Shown piece by piece: positions 16,828 to 26,429 of a stretch of 64,000 bases of DNA. Origin of the DNA: Bacillota bacterium (GTDB lineage: Bacteria; Bacillota; Clostridia; Clostridiales; Clostridiaceae). Location: the NCBI GenBank assembly GCA_023445445.1, contig JAEXLD010000050.1:24786-88785 (forward strand), in the 5' to 3' direction. The position numbers and the translations under genes were made by a program. The first letter of the stretch is position 1; every line of letters starts with the position of its first letter. The notes under the pieces are model-generated. The model was not told the origin of the DNA. It saw only the letters and a program-made list of their open reading frames with translations, and searched no databases.

Positions 16828-17289
16828 TCAAATGTATTTAACACTTTTATATAGCTCATTAATATTAAAATTTGAGCTTCCAATATAAAAATCATTATTT
16901 CCGTCTAAGCTGTGAAATTTTACAATAGTGTATTTCTTATATTCATATATTTGCCTGCCTCCATCTTTAATAGTTGTTGCCTCAGCCACTCCCTTTTTCA
17001 CATCAGATATTACCTCATCTAAAATTTCATCCATTGTTATCTTATTTTCATTAAGTGCCTTAGATAAAGATAGTGTTTCTCCTTTTAAATCTATTTCGAC
17101 ATCACCACCATATGAGTAAACACTATATGGCAGTTTGTCATCCTTTTCTTTAATAACTGTAATCTTTTCTCCTTCGGTTGGAGTGAAAATGAGCATTTCT
17201 TTTATTGAAATATTTCTTGTTTGAAAGACTACTATCCCTAAAACAGCTACTAATACTAAGACTAATGGTATTACAATCTTTCTTTTCAT
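16828..17289 (-). CDS. Hypothetical membrane-anchored protein
   Basis: A 153-residue protein with one N-terminal membrane helix (about 5-24, IVIPLVLVLVAVLGIVVF) after MKRK, no lipobox Cys, and a soluble extracellular part that is rich in Lys, Asp and Glu with alternating strand and helix character. It probably stays as a type II membrane protein facing outward. GGGGAT precedes the ATG. I do not recognise a family; the neighbours (isochorismatase unit on the same strand, a helical 77-residue protein divergent) give no hint. Confidence 0.6.
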   Translation of the reverse strand: MKRKIVIPLVLVLVAVLGIVVFQTRNISIKEMLIFTPTEGEKITVIKEKDDKLPYSVYSYGGDVEIDLKGETLSLSKALNENKITMDEILDEVISDVKKGVAEATTIKDGGRQIYEYKKYTIVKFHSLDGNNDFYIGSSNFNINELYKSVKYI

Positions 17290-17507
17290 AATCTATCCCC
17301 TATATTTCCATTGACTTGTTATTTAATTATACACAAATAAGAGTAGATATAAAACAATATTTACCAATTATATAGATAAGAATTTACTTGATAAACCTTT
17401 AAATCTATATATCTAAATTTATTTTTATATATTTACTTTAAATTAAAATATAAATATAATATTATAATTATTGAGTCTTAAATACATATACAATTTGGAG
17501 GTAAATT

Positions 17508-17741
17508 ATGAAGGCAGGACAAGAAAAGTTTTTAGGATTTATTTTAGAAAGAGTACAGGAAGATAAGGTTAATGAAGCAAAATCCTTATTATCTGAAAGC
17601 TTTAAGAAACAAGCAGAAGGTACTTTTTCACATGAATATATTATGGAGTTTATTCCTAAGATGATTGCTTTATTAAAAGCTGATAAGGTTGAAGAAGTTA
17701 AAGGAATTATGGAGCAATTTGCTAAAAACATAAACAATTAA
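17508..17741 (+). CDS. Small conserved-looking helical protein
   Basis: A 77-residue soluble protein, almost wholly helical by composition, with two similar amphipathic segments (KVNEAKSLLSESFKKQ and KVEEVKGIMEQFAKN). It has a very good ribosome binding site (GGAGGTAAATT before ATG) and a terminator just after it, so it is a real gene. Function and family are unknown to me. Possibly a regulator or protein-binding adaptor. Confidence 0.65.
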   Translation: MKAGQEKFLGFILERVQEDKVNEAKSLLSESFKKQAEGTFSHEYIMEFIPKMIALLKADKVEEVKGIMEQFAKNINN

Positions 17742-17764
17742 AGAACTTTATATAAATATAACAA

Positions 17765-17800
17765 GGCTACATCAATCTTTTTGTAAACTTTGATGTAGCC
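17765..17800. terminator. Bidirectional terminator between two convergent genes
   Basis: GGCTACATCAA (17765-17775) pairs with TTGATGTAGCC (17790-17800). It lies between the 77-residue protein gene (plus strand) and metG (minus strand), both of which end here. Confidence 0.8.
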
Positions 17801-17822
17801 CTATATTTATATCTATCTTTGT

Positions 17823-19793
17823 TTATAAAAATTGATATTCCATTTTCTCAAAGAAATCAACCTTAGGTTCAAGGAATTTAAAATTATGATTATCACCATC
17901 TTCAAAATAAGAATTTAAAGGATCAAATATTTTATCCCAATTCCATAGTTCACCATCAACATTTAAATAATCCTTAAACATTTCACAGCCTTCTGGTGCT
18001 ATAGGGTGTACTAATACTGCTATAACTTTACAAGCATAAAAGCAGTCTGCTAGTACATTTCTTTTTAATTCTTCTTTTTTGGAATTATTAACCCAATACT
18101 TATTAATTTCTCTTATATAATCATCAAGAACATAGGATATTCTATGGAAATCTTGATTATACATATGTCTTTCATATTCAAATACTGCTTTTTCTGTTAA
18201 TGCCTTAATTTTTTCACTTATTTCTTCTTTAGGAAGATTTTCATTTAAGCTTTGTAAGGTATAAAAACATGAACGTATAAGTCTATTAAATACATTTGTT
18301 AAAAGATTTCCTTCTTTTAATACTGGGTCTGCGCCCTCCTTTTCTTCCTCTTTCATATATACTTGTGGTTTAAATCCAACACTTTTTGATGATAATCCTA
18401 AACTCATAAAATGCATACGCAATTGATCACTAGTGTAATAGCTTAATAACTCATCTGCCATTGGTGTTTTAATATCTGAGCTACTGCTTGCCTTCTTATC
18501 CATAAATAAAATATGTTTATTAGGAACTATATGAGGTAGCTTAATATCATTAATATTAACTTCATCTCCCTTAGCTATCTTTAATCCTATTAGAATAGCC
18601 ATTTCAGCAATTGAATAAAAATAAATATTATCTTCTCCTATAAATTGATATACCATAGAATTTTCATTTTCCCACCAGCTATGCCACTCCTTAGGATTCT
18701 CTCCTATTGATTCTAAATATGTCTTTATAAAAGAAATTGGTGCCCATAATGATTCTGGCCATACCCAGAATGTTAAATTTTTTAAATCATCCTTATCTGG
18801 TACCTTTACTCCCCAAGAAATATTTCCAGATAGTCTAAAGGGAACTAAAGTCTTACCATTAGTATAATGAATATCTAAATTATCTAATTTTTCTTTTGCT
18901 TTATCTCTATCTTCTAATTTATCAAAAACAAATGTAATTGAGGATTTATTATCTTCATTTATAGTTTTGTGGCTTGGAAGAAGAGCTTCTAAATTATTAA
19001 GGTCATTAATATATTTTCTTGGAACATATATTAGTGGCTCCTTTAAAAATTCATCTATAGCTTTAATTTCGAATTTTCTTCTATTAGTATTTTTCTTTAA
19101 AAACTCATTTAAATCCTTCATAGTATCTAAAGAATCCTCTAATGTAAAATACCAATTATCAACGCTTTTTAGTATAGGTTTATTTCCTGATAATGTGCTA
19201 ATAGGATTAATTAATTCTGATGACATATATTGATGTCCTAAGGAACACTCATCTCCATAGGCTTTATCAGAATTACAACCAGCAATTGGACACTTTCCAA
19301 TTACTTGTCTTCCATTAAGAAAAGTTTTTTTATCCTCGTCATAAAATTGTAATGCTGATAGTTTTTTTATATAGCCATTTTTAAATAGGATATTAAATAT
19401 TTCTTCAGAAACTTCACTATGAATTTCTCCTGATCTTCCAAAGGCTGAAGCTCCAAAAAAATCTAAACTAATTTTATAATCCTCTAAGGTTTTCTTTTGT
19501 GATAAATGATTTTCTTTAACATATTCTTCTATAGTTTTATTGTAGCCTTTTTCCTTTAGTTTTCTATAGCTTTCAAGAATAGGAGATCCATAACAATCTG
19601 TACCAGATACAAAAATAACATTATCTTTTCCTATTCTATCTCTCAAAAACCTTGCAAATATATCTGCATGAATAAACATTCCTCCAATATGACCAAAGTG
19701 AAGATTTTTATTACCATAAGGCATTCCAGCAGTAATTACAGCTTTCTTAGGGAATATTGGTCTTTCATTTTTTTCTAGTCTTTTACTAATCAT
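17823..19793 (-). CDS. metG: Methionine--tRNA ligase
   Basis: Charges tRNA-Met with methionine. The 656 residues hold the class I signature HFGHIGG near position 35, a zinc knuckle (CPIAGC..CSLGHQY), ENSMVYQFIGEDNIYFYS, and DKKASSSSD in place of the usual KMSKS. There is no C-terminal EMAP-type tRNA-binding domain; the chain ends soon after the helical anticodon domain. The ATG at 19793 is 8 bases after AAAGGGG; an ATG at 19799 is only 2 bases away and less likely. A T-box leader and a consensus promoter precede it, so expression responds to uncharged tRNA-Met. It may be a second, divergent MetRS. Confidence 0.9.
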   Translation of the reverse strand: MISKRLEKNERPIFPKKAVITAGMPYGNKNLHFGHIGGMFIHADIFARFLRDRIGKDNVIFVSGTDCYGSPILESYRKLKEKGYNKTIEEYVKENHLSQKKTLEDYKISLDFFGASAFGRSGEIHSEVSEEIFNILFKNGYIKKLSALQFYDEDKKTFLNGRQVIGKCPIAGCNSDKAYGDECSLGHQYMSSELINPISTLSGNKPILKSVDNWYFTLEDSLDTMKDLNEFLKKNTNRRKFEIKAIDEFLKEPLIYVPRKYINDLNNLEALLPSHKTINEDNKSSITFVFDKLEDRDKAKEKLDNLDIHYTNGKTLVPFRLSGNISWGVKVPDKDDLKNLTFWVWPESLWAPISFIKTYLESIGENPKEWHSWWENENSMVYQFIGEDNIYFYSIAEMAILIGLKIAKGDEVNINDIKLPHIVPNKHILFMDKKASSSSDIKTPMADELLSYYTSDQLRMHFMSLGLSSKSVGFKPQVYMKEEEKEGADPVLKEGNLLTNVFNRLIRSCFYTLQSLNENLPKEEISEKIKALTEKAVFEYERHMYNQDFHRISYVLDDYIREINKYWVNNSKKEELKRNVLADCFYACKVIAVLVHPIAPEGCEMFKDYLNVDGELWNWDKIFDPLNSYFEDGDNHNFKFLEPKVDFFEKMEYQFL

Positions 19794-19828
19794 TTTCATT
19801 ACCCCTTTGTAATTTTTTAAAACAAAAA

Positions 19829-19857
19829 GCCCCTGTAGAACTATTTTCTACAGGGGC
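19829..19857 (-). terminator. T-box terminator of metG
   Basis: GCCCCTGTAGAA pairs perfectly with TTCTACAGGGGC (12 bp, 5-base loop), followed on the minus strand by UUUUUGUUUU. It lies just downstream of the T-box sequence and is the attenuator of the metG leader. Confidence 0.93.
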
Positions 19858-20120
19858 AAAACTTACATTTCACGATACCACCCTTTTTCCCTAAAATGTC
19901 ACCATCTTAGGCTCTTCAAGTACACCATCTACCATTTCTAGGTTGAATCATACTCTAGTTCTGTAACGTGAACTTACGTCATAGCATCACTTATAATATA
20001 TATTAATAAGATCCGTATGCAGCTCCGAGGCTTGTTTCATTATGATTTCATAATTTCCTTTCACCACCCGGAAACTCTCTGTGTATTCCTTCATAATTAC
20101 TCTTCTCTTCATAGCTTTTA
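19829..20120 (-). promoter_or_regulatory. T-box leader (methionine type) of metG
   Basis: On the minus strand the conserved T-box reads AGGGTGGTATCGTGAAATGT (19866-19885), followed by the terminator. Upstream lies a stem I region from about 20110 down to 19990, with the GAAAGGAAATTATGAAATC side and a candidate AUG specifier at 20038-20040. The gene it precedes is MetRS, consistent with AUG. Uncharged tRNA-Met would stabilise the antiterminator and allow metG transcription. Confidence 0.9.
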
Positions 20121-20131
20121 TTATTTTTAAT

Positions 20132-20160
20132 ATTATATATAAAATATTTGTAAGTGTCAA
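20132..20160 (-). promoter_or_regulatory. Consensus sigma-A promoter of metG
   Basis: TTGACA (20155-20160), a 17-base spacer and TATAAT (20132-20137) on the minus strand: a perfect match to the vegetative consensus, just upstream of the T-box leader. Confidence 0.9.
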
Positions 20161-20204
20161 TTATATAATATAATATTTTATTAATTTTTTGACAAATAAA
20201 TTAT

Positions 20205-21176
20205 TTACTCAAATGGATATACTAAACCTATTTGCTTTCTTACTTCATCCATTATCTTAGCTAACTCTAATGTATTATTATGAGAAGCTACATTACTTTC
20301 TATATACTTATTAATAATGCAATTATTTGCTTCTTCAATTTCGTGCTTATATCCAGCATCCTTATATTCATCTATATATTTTTCAGTTTTATCTTCACTA
20401 TATAAATATGCTTCCTTTGCCATCCAAAAACTTGGTACAACTATCTTTCCTTTTTCTCCATATATCACTGCTGAATTATCTGTATCTAATGCTATTGAAC
20501 AAGTTAAAGATGCCAATGTTCCATCTTCATATTTTAAATTAATAATATCGCTTTCATCTACATTAGTCTGTGTAAATTCAGCACTAGCCTTTATCTCTTT
20601 AGGATAACTATTTGCCATATAATTAGAAAATAAAATTGGATAGATACCAACATCTAACAATGCTCCTCCAGCCAAATTTGGATTGTATAGTCTTGAATTT
20701 AAATCACATTCACTCTTAAATCCAAAGTTTATTGTAATTAATTTTACTTTACCTATTTTATCTTCTTTAATCCATGACTTTGCTTTATTAACTGCTGGTA
20801 AAAATAAAGTCCAAAGAGCTTCCATTATAAATACATTATTATCTTTCGCTAGCTCTAGTACTTCTTTACCTGTTTTATGATTATATGAAAAAGGCTTCTC
20901 ACATAATATATGCTTTTTAGCTTTTATACACTTTTTAGCATATTCCATGTGGTAATTATGAGGTGTTGCTATATAAACAGCATCTATATTCTCATCATTT
21001 AAAAATTCATCTATATCACTATAATATTTATCTATATTGTGTATTTTAGCAAATTCTTTTGTTTTATCTTCATTTCTTCCATAAACTGCAGAAAGAACTC
21101 CATCCTTAGTATTTTTAACTTCTTTTACAAAAGCATTAGCGATTGATCCTGGTGCTATAATTCCCCACTTAATCAT
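20205..21176 (-). CDS. Gfo/Idh/MocA-family oxidoreductase
   Basis: NAD(P)-dependent dehydrogenase of sugars or cyclitols, cytoplasmic. The N-terminal Rossmann domain (about 1-120) shows WGIIAPGSIANAF, AVYIATPHNYH and HILCEKPFSYN with the family Lys; the C-terminal beta-sheet domain (about 125-300) has GGALLDVGIYPI with the conserved Asp-x-x-x-Tyr. Of 323 residues, normal length, and most like trans-1,2-dihydrobenzenediol dehydrogenase-type members. GGAG precedes the ATG. Single gene; substrate open. Confidence 0.9.
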   Translation of the reverse strand: MIKWGIIAPGSIANAFVKEVKNTKDGVLSAVYGRNEDKTKEFAKIHNIDKYYSDIDEFLNDENIDAVYIATPHNYHMEYAKKCIKAKKHILCEKPFSYNHKTGKEVLELAKDNNVFIMEALWTLFLPAVNKAKSWIKEDKIGKVKLITINFGFKSECDLNSRLYNPNLAGGALLDVGIYPILFSNYMANSYPKEIKASAEFTQTNVDESDIINLKYEDGTLASLTCSIALDTDNSAVIYGEKGKIVVPSFWMAKEAYLYSEDKTEKYIDEYKDAGYKHEIEEANNCIINKYIESNVASHNNTLELAKIMDEVRKQIGLVYPFE

Positions 21177-21236
21177 AAATCACTGCTCCTCTCCTTTATT
21201 ATTATAATTATATAATATTTATTCTACTAATGGAAT

Positions 21237-21263
21237 AAAAAGGCACTTATAAAATGCCTTTTT
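21237..21263 (-). terminator. Terminator of the M20 peptidase gene
   Basis: AAAAAGGCA (21237-21245) pairs with TGCCTTTTT (21255-21263). On the minus strand it follows the stop of the amidohydrolase gene with a U run; U-rich flanks exist on both sides. Confidence 0.75.
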
Positions 21264-21267
21264 TAAA

Positions 21268-22452
21268 TTACTTATTATTTTTTAACCACATAATTGCAGA
21301 ATAAGTATGAATAGCTGCACCTGTAACTAATATATCTTCATTAAATACTACCTTTTCATTGTGCATTGGCTCTCCATATAAAGGATTTTCTTGTTTTGTA
21401 CCAGCTCCTAGCATAATATATACACTTGGAACTTCATAGGAATAAGAAGCAAAATCTTCTGATCCCATTCCTCCTCCTTCAAATAAAACTACTGCCTTTT
21501 CACCAATTAATTCTTTCATATAGGAAGTTAATTCTTTAGCTAAATCATTGTTGTTAGCTAGTGGAGGTACTGAGGATAACTCTATTAGTTCAGCTTCTCC
21601 TCTAAACATTTTAGCAGTAGAAACAACTATATCATTCATTCTATTAAAAATAAATTCTCCTAATTCCTTATCTAAACTTCTAATTGTTCCTTCCATAATA
21701 ACTTCATTAGGTATTATATTAGGTGCATCTCCGCCTGCAAACTTTCCTATTGTTACAACAGCTGGCTTAGTTGCTGAGATTTCCCTGGAAATAATTTCCT
21801 GCAATGATATGTATATGTGGGCCGCTATATTTATTGGATCTACCCCAAGTTCTGGCATAGCTCCATGACATCCAGTTCCTTTTACAACTATTCTAAATCT
21901 ATTACAGCCTGCTATACTAGTTCCTAGTCCACATAGCACGAGATTAGAAGGTGTACCAGAATGTACATGCATTGCCAAAGCTGCATCAACCTTAGGATTT
22001 TCAAGTACTCCAGCTGCTAACATTTTTTTAGCTCCAGTAAATCCTTCTTCATCTGGTTGGAATACTAATTTAACAGTTCCTTCTATTTCATCTTGATTTT
22101 CTTTAAGTAATTTTGCTGCTCCTAAAAGCATTGTTGTGTGCATGTCGTGTCCACATGAATGCATACATCCATTTGTTGATTTAAAATCACATTCTGTTGC
22201 TTCTGCCATTGGAAGAGCATCCATATCAGCTCTAAGCAAAAATGTTTTTCCAGGTTTCTTACCCTCAATAGTAGCAACTATACCACTTTCACATATCTCT
22301 TTTGGATCATATCCAAATTCTTTTAACTTATCTATTACATAGGTCTTTGTTTTTGGTAAATTTGCTCCTACTTCAGGATTAGAATGAATTGTTCTCCTAT
22401 AATTTATTAACTCATCTTTTATTAATTTTGCTTGATCAATAATTTTATTCAT
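21268..22452 (-). CDS. M20-family metal-dependent amidohydrolase
   Basis: Zn- or Mn-dependent hydrolase of N-acyl amino acids (hippurate/IAA-amino acid hydrolase class). In 394 residues the metal site is clear: HSCGHDMHTTMLLGAA, the catalytic PDEEGFTGAKKM, AMHVHSGTPS and a late GSEDFASYS. The central dimerisation domain (about 185-295) contains the KGTGCHGAMPELGVDPI signature. GAGGTG lies before the ATG. No signal peptide. It forms a single-gene unit between a Gfo/Idh oxidoreductase and an alpha/beta hydrolase. The exact substrate is not readable. Confidence 0.92.
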   Translation of the reverse strand: MNKIIDQAKLIKDELINYRRTIHSNPEVGANLPKTKTYVIDKLKEFGYDPKEICESGIVATIEGKKPGKTFLLRADMDALPMAEATECDFKSTNGCMHSCGHDMHTTMLLGAAKLLKENQDEIEGTVKLVFQPDEEGFTGAKKMLAAGVLENPKVDAALAMHVHSGTPSNLVLCGLGTSIAGCNRFRIVVKGTGCHGAMPELGVDPINIAAHIYISLQEIISREISATKPAVVTIGKFAGGDAPNIIPNEVIMEGTIRSLDKELGEFIFNRMNDIVVSTAKMFRGEAELIELSSVPPLANNNDLAKELTSYMKELIGEKAVVLFEGGGMGSEDFASYSYEVPSVYIMLGAGTKQENPLYGEPMHNEKVVFNEDILVTGAAIHTYSAIMWLKNNK

Positions 22453-22661
22453 TAGTACACCTCATTTTTATTTAGAATTATTTCTATATAGCAATTATTT
22501 ACTAATATATACTGTATTTTATTATTATGATTTACATTAATAACAATCTTAATACTATCATTATTTTATTATAATATTTAAACAACATTATAATAAATTT
22601 TACATAAATATACCACATTATTAATTTCTTTAAATATTTCTAAATATCTCTTAAGTAAGTT

Positions 22662-23492
22662 TTAAAGTTTATTACTTTTTAACCATTCTATTATTTTATC
22701 TACTGCCTCCATATATCTTTGTCCTACGAGTAACCCAGTATGAGTTGTATTCCATAATCCTTCATACTTGGCATTAAGTTGTTCTGCTAACACCTTTCCT
22801 CTTCTATTAGAATCATCACTACTTACAGATTTAATCACAAGAGAAGGGCACTTTATTTTGTTATAATCTATAGATATTCCTCCATTTATTTCATAATCTA
22901 AAATAGTACTCATTACTTTTGAAGATTCCATTGATAGATACTTTCTTTGAAAAGCTATATCATCCTCTGATTCATCTATACTATAATTCTCAGGACGAGT
23001 TGGAGCTGGATCTATAATTCTTTCTATTGAAGATTTATAGTTTTCTTTGTATGGAGCAATATCATATACTTCTTTGCTTATACATGTATCAATAAGTACT
23101 AAGCCTTGGAGTTCAACTAACTCTGCTAACTTTTGACAAAGTATACCACCCATGCTAAATCCAATTAAAATAGGAGTTTCACCACATTCTGTAATAACTT
23201 CTTTAATATCATCTAAATAGTCATCAAAGGATATATTAGTAAAATCCATTACTCTACTTTTATAATGACTTCTCATATTCATTACATGACACTTCCACCC
23301 TTTCTGTATGAAATGAGGTATATATTTGCTCCACATCCAACTTCCTGTATAAGCACCATGTACAAATATTAATGGTGGCTTTTTTTGAGTTTCTTTTAAG
23401 TCACCTTCGCTATTAAAAATCTCTAAAAACAAATCATTTTCTCCAATATATTTTTCAATATGCTTAGGCAATATTTTTATATAATCTTTCAT
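22662..23492 (-). CDS. Alpha/beta hydrolase
   Basis: Serine hydrolase of 276 residues. The oxyanion HGAYTGSWMWSKYIP block, the nucleophile elbow GFSMGG and a C-terminal His in NTTHTGLLVG give the expected Ser-Asp-His set. The ATG at 23492 follows GGAGGAAATATTA; the upstream ATG at 23507 overlaps that site. No signal peptide or membrane helix. Esterase or lipase-like activity is likely; the substrate is unknown. It stands alone. Confidence 0.85.
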   Translation of the reverse strand: MKDYIKILPKHIEKYIGENDLFLEIFNSEGDLKETQKKPPLIFVHGAYTGSWMWSKYIPHFIQKGWKCHVMNMRSHYKSRVMDFTNISFDDYLDDIKEVITECGETPILIGFSMGGILCQKLAELVELQGLVLIDTCISKEVYDIAPYKENYKSSIERIIDPAPTRPENYSIDESEDDIAFQRKYLSMESSKVMSTILDYEINGGISIDYNKIKCPSLVIKSVSSDDSNRRGKVLAEQLNAKYEGLWNTTHTGLLVGQRYMEAVDKIIEWLKSNKL

Positions 23493-23665
23493 TAATATTT
23501 CCTCCATTCTAGAAATTTATATTAATAATACTTTTTTTACTTGACCTTATCCATATATTACCATATAAGCATCTATCTGTATATTATTTTTATTTGATAA
23601 ACTACTGTCTATTTATCTTCATAAATCCTAATTGTATTTTTATAAAATAATAAATTTAAATATAA

Positions 23666-23695
23666 AAGTAGATAATGATTGATCATTATCTACTT
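23666..23695 (-). terminator. Terminator of the ZIP transporter gene
   Basis: AAGTAGATAATGAT pairs perfectly with ATCATTATCTACTT (14 bp); the minus strand continues UUUUAUAUUU. It lies 60 bases after the ZIP stop codon. Confidence 0.75.
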
Positions 23696-23755
23696 AAAAT
23701 TCATTTTAAACAGTTTTTATAATTTTCCCATATATTTGTTAGCTCTTATACAATT

Positions 23756-24535
23756 TTAAGATAAAGCTACATCTAAAATCATCATAATTATAAAGCCTAA
23801 GGAAAAAGCTATGGCACTAATATCTGAAGCATTATCTACAGCTGCTTCAGGAATTAGTTCTTCTACTACAACAAATATCATAGCCCCTGCAGCAAAAGAA
23901 AGCAAATATGGCATAAGTGGCGTAATAAAACTAGAAAATAGTATAGTTATAGCTGCTGCTATAGGTTCAACTATTCCAGACAAAACTCCATAAATAAAAG
24001 ATTTATTTTTTCCTAAGCCTTCACTCTTAAGTGGCATTGATATTATAGCACCTTCTGGAAAATTTTGAATTGCTATTCCTAAAGAAAGCGCAATAGCAGC
24101 AGCAAAATTAACAGCACTTCCATCATTAATAACTGCTGCATAAGTAATTCCTACAGCCATTCCCTCAGGAATATTATGAAGAACCACAGAAAATATAAGT
24201 TTTGTTGTTTTACTTATATTATATTTCTTTATTCCTTCTGCTTTATTACTATCTACATGCATATGTGGAATAATCTTGTCCAATGAGAATAAAAACATAA
24301 CACCAAGAAATATACCAATAGCTGCCGGAAAAAATGCTAATTTGCCCATTCCACTTGACATATTAATAGATGGTATGATTAATGACCATATTGATGCTGC
24401 TATCATAACGCCTGAAGCGAAGCCTAGTAAGATTTTATTTACTTTTTTACTAATTTCTTTTTTCATTGCATAAACGCAAGCTGCCCCTAATGATGTTCCT
24501 ATAAAAGGTATAAGAATTCCAATTACAATATTCAT
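23756..24535 (-). CDS. ZIP-family metal transporter
   Basis: Integral membrane importer or exporter of Zn2+ and related divalent metals. The 259 residues make eight hydrophobic helices, with the metal-binding HNIPEGMAVG (helix IV) and NFPEGAIISMPL (helix V) motifs and a VEELIPEA segment, all typical of the ZupT/GufA group; a His-containing loop (IPHMHVDSN) lies between helices III and IV. The start is ATG 24535 after GGGGGG; an upstream in-frame ATG is not needed. Single gene. Confidence 0.92.
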   Translation of the reverse strand: MNIVIGILIPFIGTSLGAACVYAMKKEISKKVNKILLGFASGVMIAASIWSLIIPSINMSSGMGKLAFFPAAIGIFLGVMFLFSLDKIIPHMHVDSNKAEGIKKYNISKTTKLIFSVVLHNIPEGMAVGITYAAVINDGSAVNFAAAIALSLGIAIQNFPEGAIISMPLKSEGLGKNKSFIYGVLSGIVEPIAAAITILFSSFITPLMPYLLSFAAGAMIFVVVEELIPEAAVDNASDISAIAFSLGFIIMMILDVALS

Positions 24536-24689
24536 TATGTCCCCCCTTTTTATGTTACTATATATAAAATATATTTTCACTTTATTAATTAGTAATTATT
24601 ATTAATTAATATTGTACATTTATTTAACTAATATATCAAGTAATTACATATTTTATAGATATATTTATATTAATTTTCAAGACAAAAAA

Positions 24690-24720
24690 TAAAAACAGTT
24701 TAAGAAATGAACTGTTTTTA
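24690..24720 (-). terminator. Terminator of selO
   Basis: TAAAAACAGTT pairs with AACTGTTTTTA (9-base loop); on the minus strand it ends in UUUUUAUUUUUUG. It lies 19 bases after the selO stop codon. Confidence 0.85.
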
Positions 24721-24738
24721 TTATAGTTTTTATTATTT

Positions 24739-26214
24739 TTAGGTTCCACAAAATGTTCTATATGGAATATTGGTTGGTTTTGGTAATGTTGTATATTCTT
24801 CTTGATCTTCGCTATATTCAAAAGGATTTGATAATACTTTTAATAATTTTATCATTACACTGTAATCATAATTTTTAACTGCTGCTTCAATGGCTTCTTC
24901 TACACGATGATTACGAGGAATTACTGAAGGATTTACACTCTTCATTAATTTTATTACTTCATCCTTTGGGTTATCTTGTCTAGATAATCTTTCACTCCAT
25001 TTATTATGCCAGTTATTAAATTCAGATGTAGTAAACATTGGAATATTATCTTTCTTTTCTAATGTTAAATCTCTAAAAGTATTAGTATAATCTGCTCCAT
25101 ATTTATTCATTAAAGTTAAAAGATTATATATTAATTCCTCATCTTCTTTTTCTTCATTAAATAAGCCTAATTTCAATCTCATTCCTGATATATAATTTTC
25201 TTTATATATATCATTAAATTTAGAAATTGCATTTTGAGCTATATCTATTGCTTCTTCTTGATTCTCACTTAATAATGGTATTAGTGTTTCAGCGAATCTT
25301 GCTAAATTCCAAGCCATTATATTAGGTTGATTACCATATGCATATCTACCTTGATGATCTATAGAACTAAAGACAGTTGCTGGATCATAAGTATCCATAA
25401 AGGCACATGGTCCATAATCTATTGTCTCACCAGAAATGCTTACATTATCAGTATTCATAACTCCATGAATAAATCCCACTTGAATCCATTTAGAAACTAA
25501 TTTTCCTTGTTTTTTTATTACTTCTTCTAATAAAAATAAATAAGGATTTTCTTTACTTAGTCCTTCTGGATAATGTCTTTCTATTGTATAATCAGCTAAA
25601 ACTTTTAATGACTCATAATTTGTATATCTAGCAGCATATTGGAAAGTTCCAACTCTTATATGGCTAGATGCAATACGAGTTAATATAGCTCCAGGTTCTA
25701 TTTTTTCTCGTGCCACTGACTCTCCTGTAGTAACTACAGCTAAACTACGGGTAGTAGGAATTTTAAGTGAATTCATTGCTTCACTTATAATATATTCTCT
25801 AAGCATAGGTCCAAGAGCTGCCTTACCATCTCCACCTCTTGAATATGGTGTAATTCCTGATCCTTTAAGTTGAATATCTACTCTTTCTCCATTAGGATTT
25901 ATATTTTCACCTAACAAAACAGCTCTACCGTCTCCAAGCATAGTAAAATATCCAAATTGATGACCTGCATAAGCTTCTGAAATTGGATTAGAACCCTCTA
26001 TAAGTTTATTTCCTGATAAAATATCTGCTCCATCATTGCTTTCTAGAACTTTTAAATTTAATTGTAATTCACTAGCTAAATTTTCATTTAATATAGCTAT
26101 CTTAGGATCTTCAACATAACTAGGTAATTGTCTAGTATAAAAAATTTCTGGTAACTTAGAATAAGAATTTTCTATATTAAAGCCTGTATCATATACTACT
26201 TCTCTTTTTTGCAT
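24739..26214 (-). CDS. selO: Protein adenylyltransferase SelO/YdiU
   Basis: Pseudokinase-fold enzyme that transfers AMP from ATP to Ser, Thr or Tyr of target proteins. The 491 residues contain the hallmark blocks AYAGHQFGYFTMLGDGRAVL, GERVDIQLKGSGITPYSRGG, REYIISEAMNSL, and GVMNTDNVSISGETIDYGPC with the metal-binding Asn and Asp. The protein ends ...TFCGT, so a Cys takes the place of the C-terminal selenocysteine of some family members. The ATG at 26214 follows AAAGGA; an earlier ATG at 26241 is less well placed. Single gene, own terminator. Confidence 0.93.
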   Translation of the reverse strand: MQKREVVYDTGFNIENSYSKLPEIFYTRQLPSYVEDPKIAILNENLASELQLNLKVLESNDGADILSGNKLIEGSNPISEAYAGHQFGYFTMLGDGRAVLLGENINPNGERVDIQLKGSGITPYSRGGDGKAALGPMLREYIISEAMNSLKIPTTRSLAVVTTGESVAREKIEPGAILTRIASSHIRVGTFQYAARYTNYESLKVLADYTIERHYPEGLSKENPYLFLLEEVIKKQGKLVSKWIQVGFIHGVMNTDNVSISGETIDYGPCAFMDTYDPATVFSSIDHQGRYAYGNQPNIMAWNLARFAETLIPLLSENQEEAIDIAQNAISKFNDIYKENYISGMRLKLGLFNEEKEDEELIYNLLTLMNKYGADYTNTFRDLTLEKKDNIPMFTTSEFNNWHNKWSERLSRQDNPKDEVIKLMKSVNPSVIPRNHRVEEAIEAAVKNYDYSVMIKLLKVLSNPFEYSEDQEEYTTLPKPTNIPYRTFCGT

Positions 26215-26364
26215 TGTATATTTCCTTTCTTTATATATCACTTTTTATTATAGTTTTTCTTACTATTATTTAATTATTCAAATTCATCTTAGCATTATAT
26301 ATACTTTTGAGCAATAATCATTATTAAATAAATATTACAATTAGTTGTTTAACTATTATCTAAA

Positions 26365-26393
26365 TTGCAAACATTTAACTATAACGTTATAAT
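26365..26393 (+). promoter_or_regulatory. Promoter of the aldehyde dehydrogenase gene
   Basis: TTGCAA (26365-26370), 17-base spacer, perfect TATAAT (26388-26393). The palindrome ATAACGTTAT at 26381-26390 overlaps the -10 box and may be an operator. Confidence 0.65.
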
Positions 26394-26429
26394 AGAATAT
26401 ATAAATAACCGTTTTAGGAGGGTGAAAAC

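Noticed and set aside
17468..17737. Open frame of 89 codons (minus strand)
   Set aside because: It is the complement of the 77-residue gene, which has a strong ribosome binding site and terminator.
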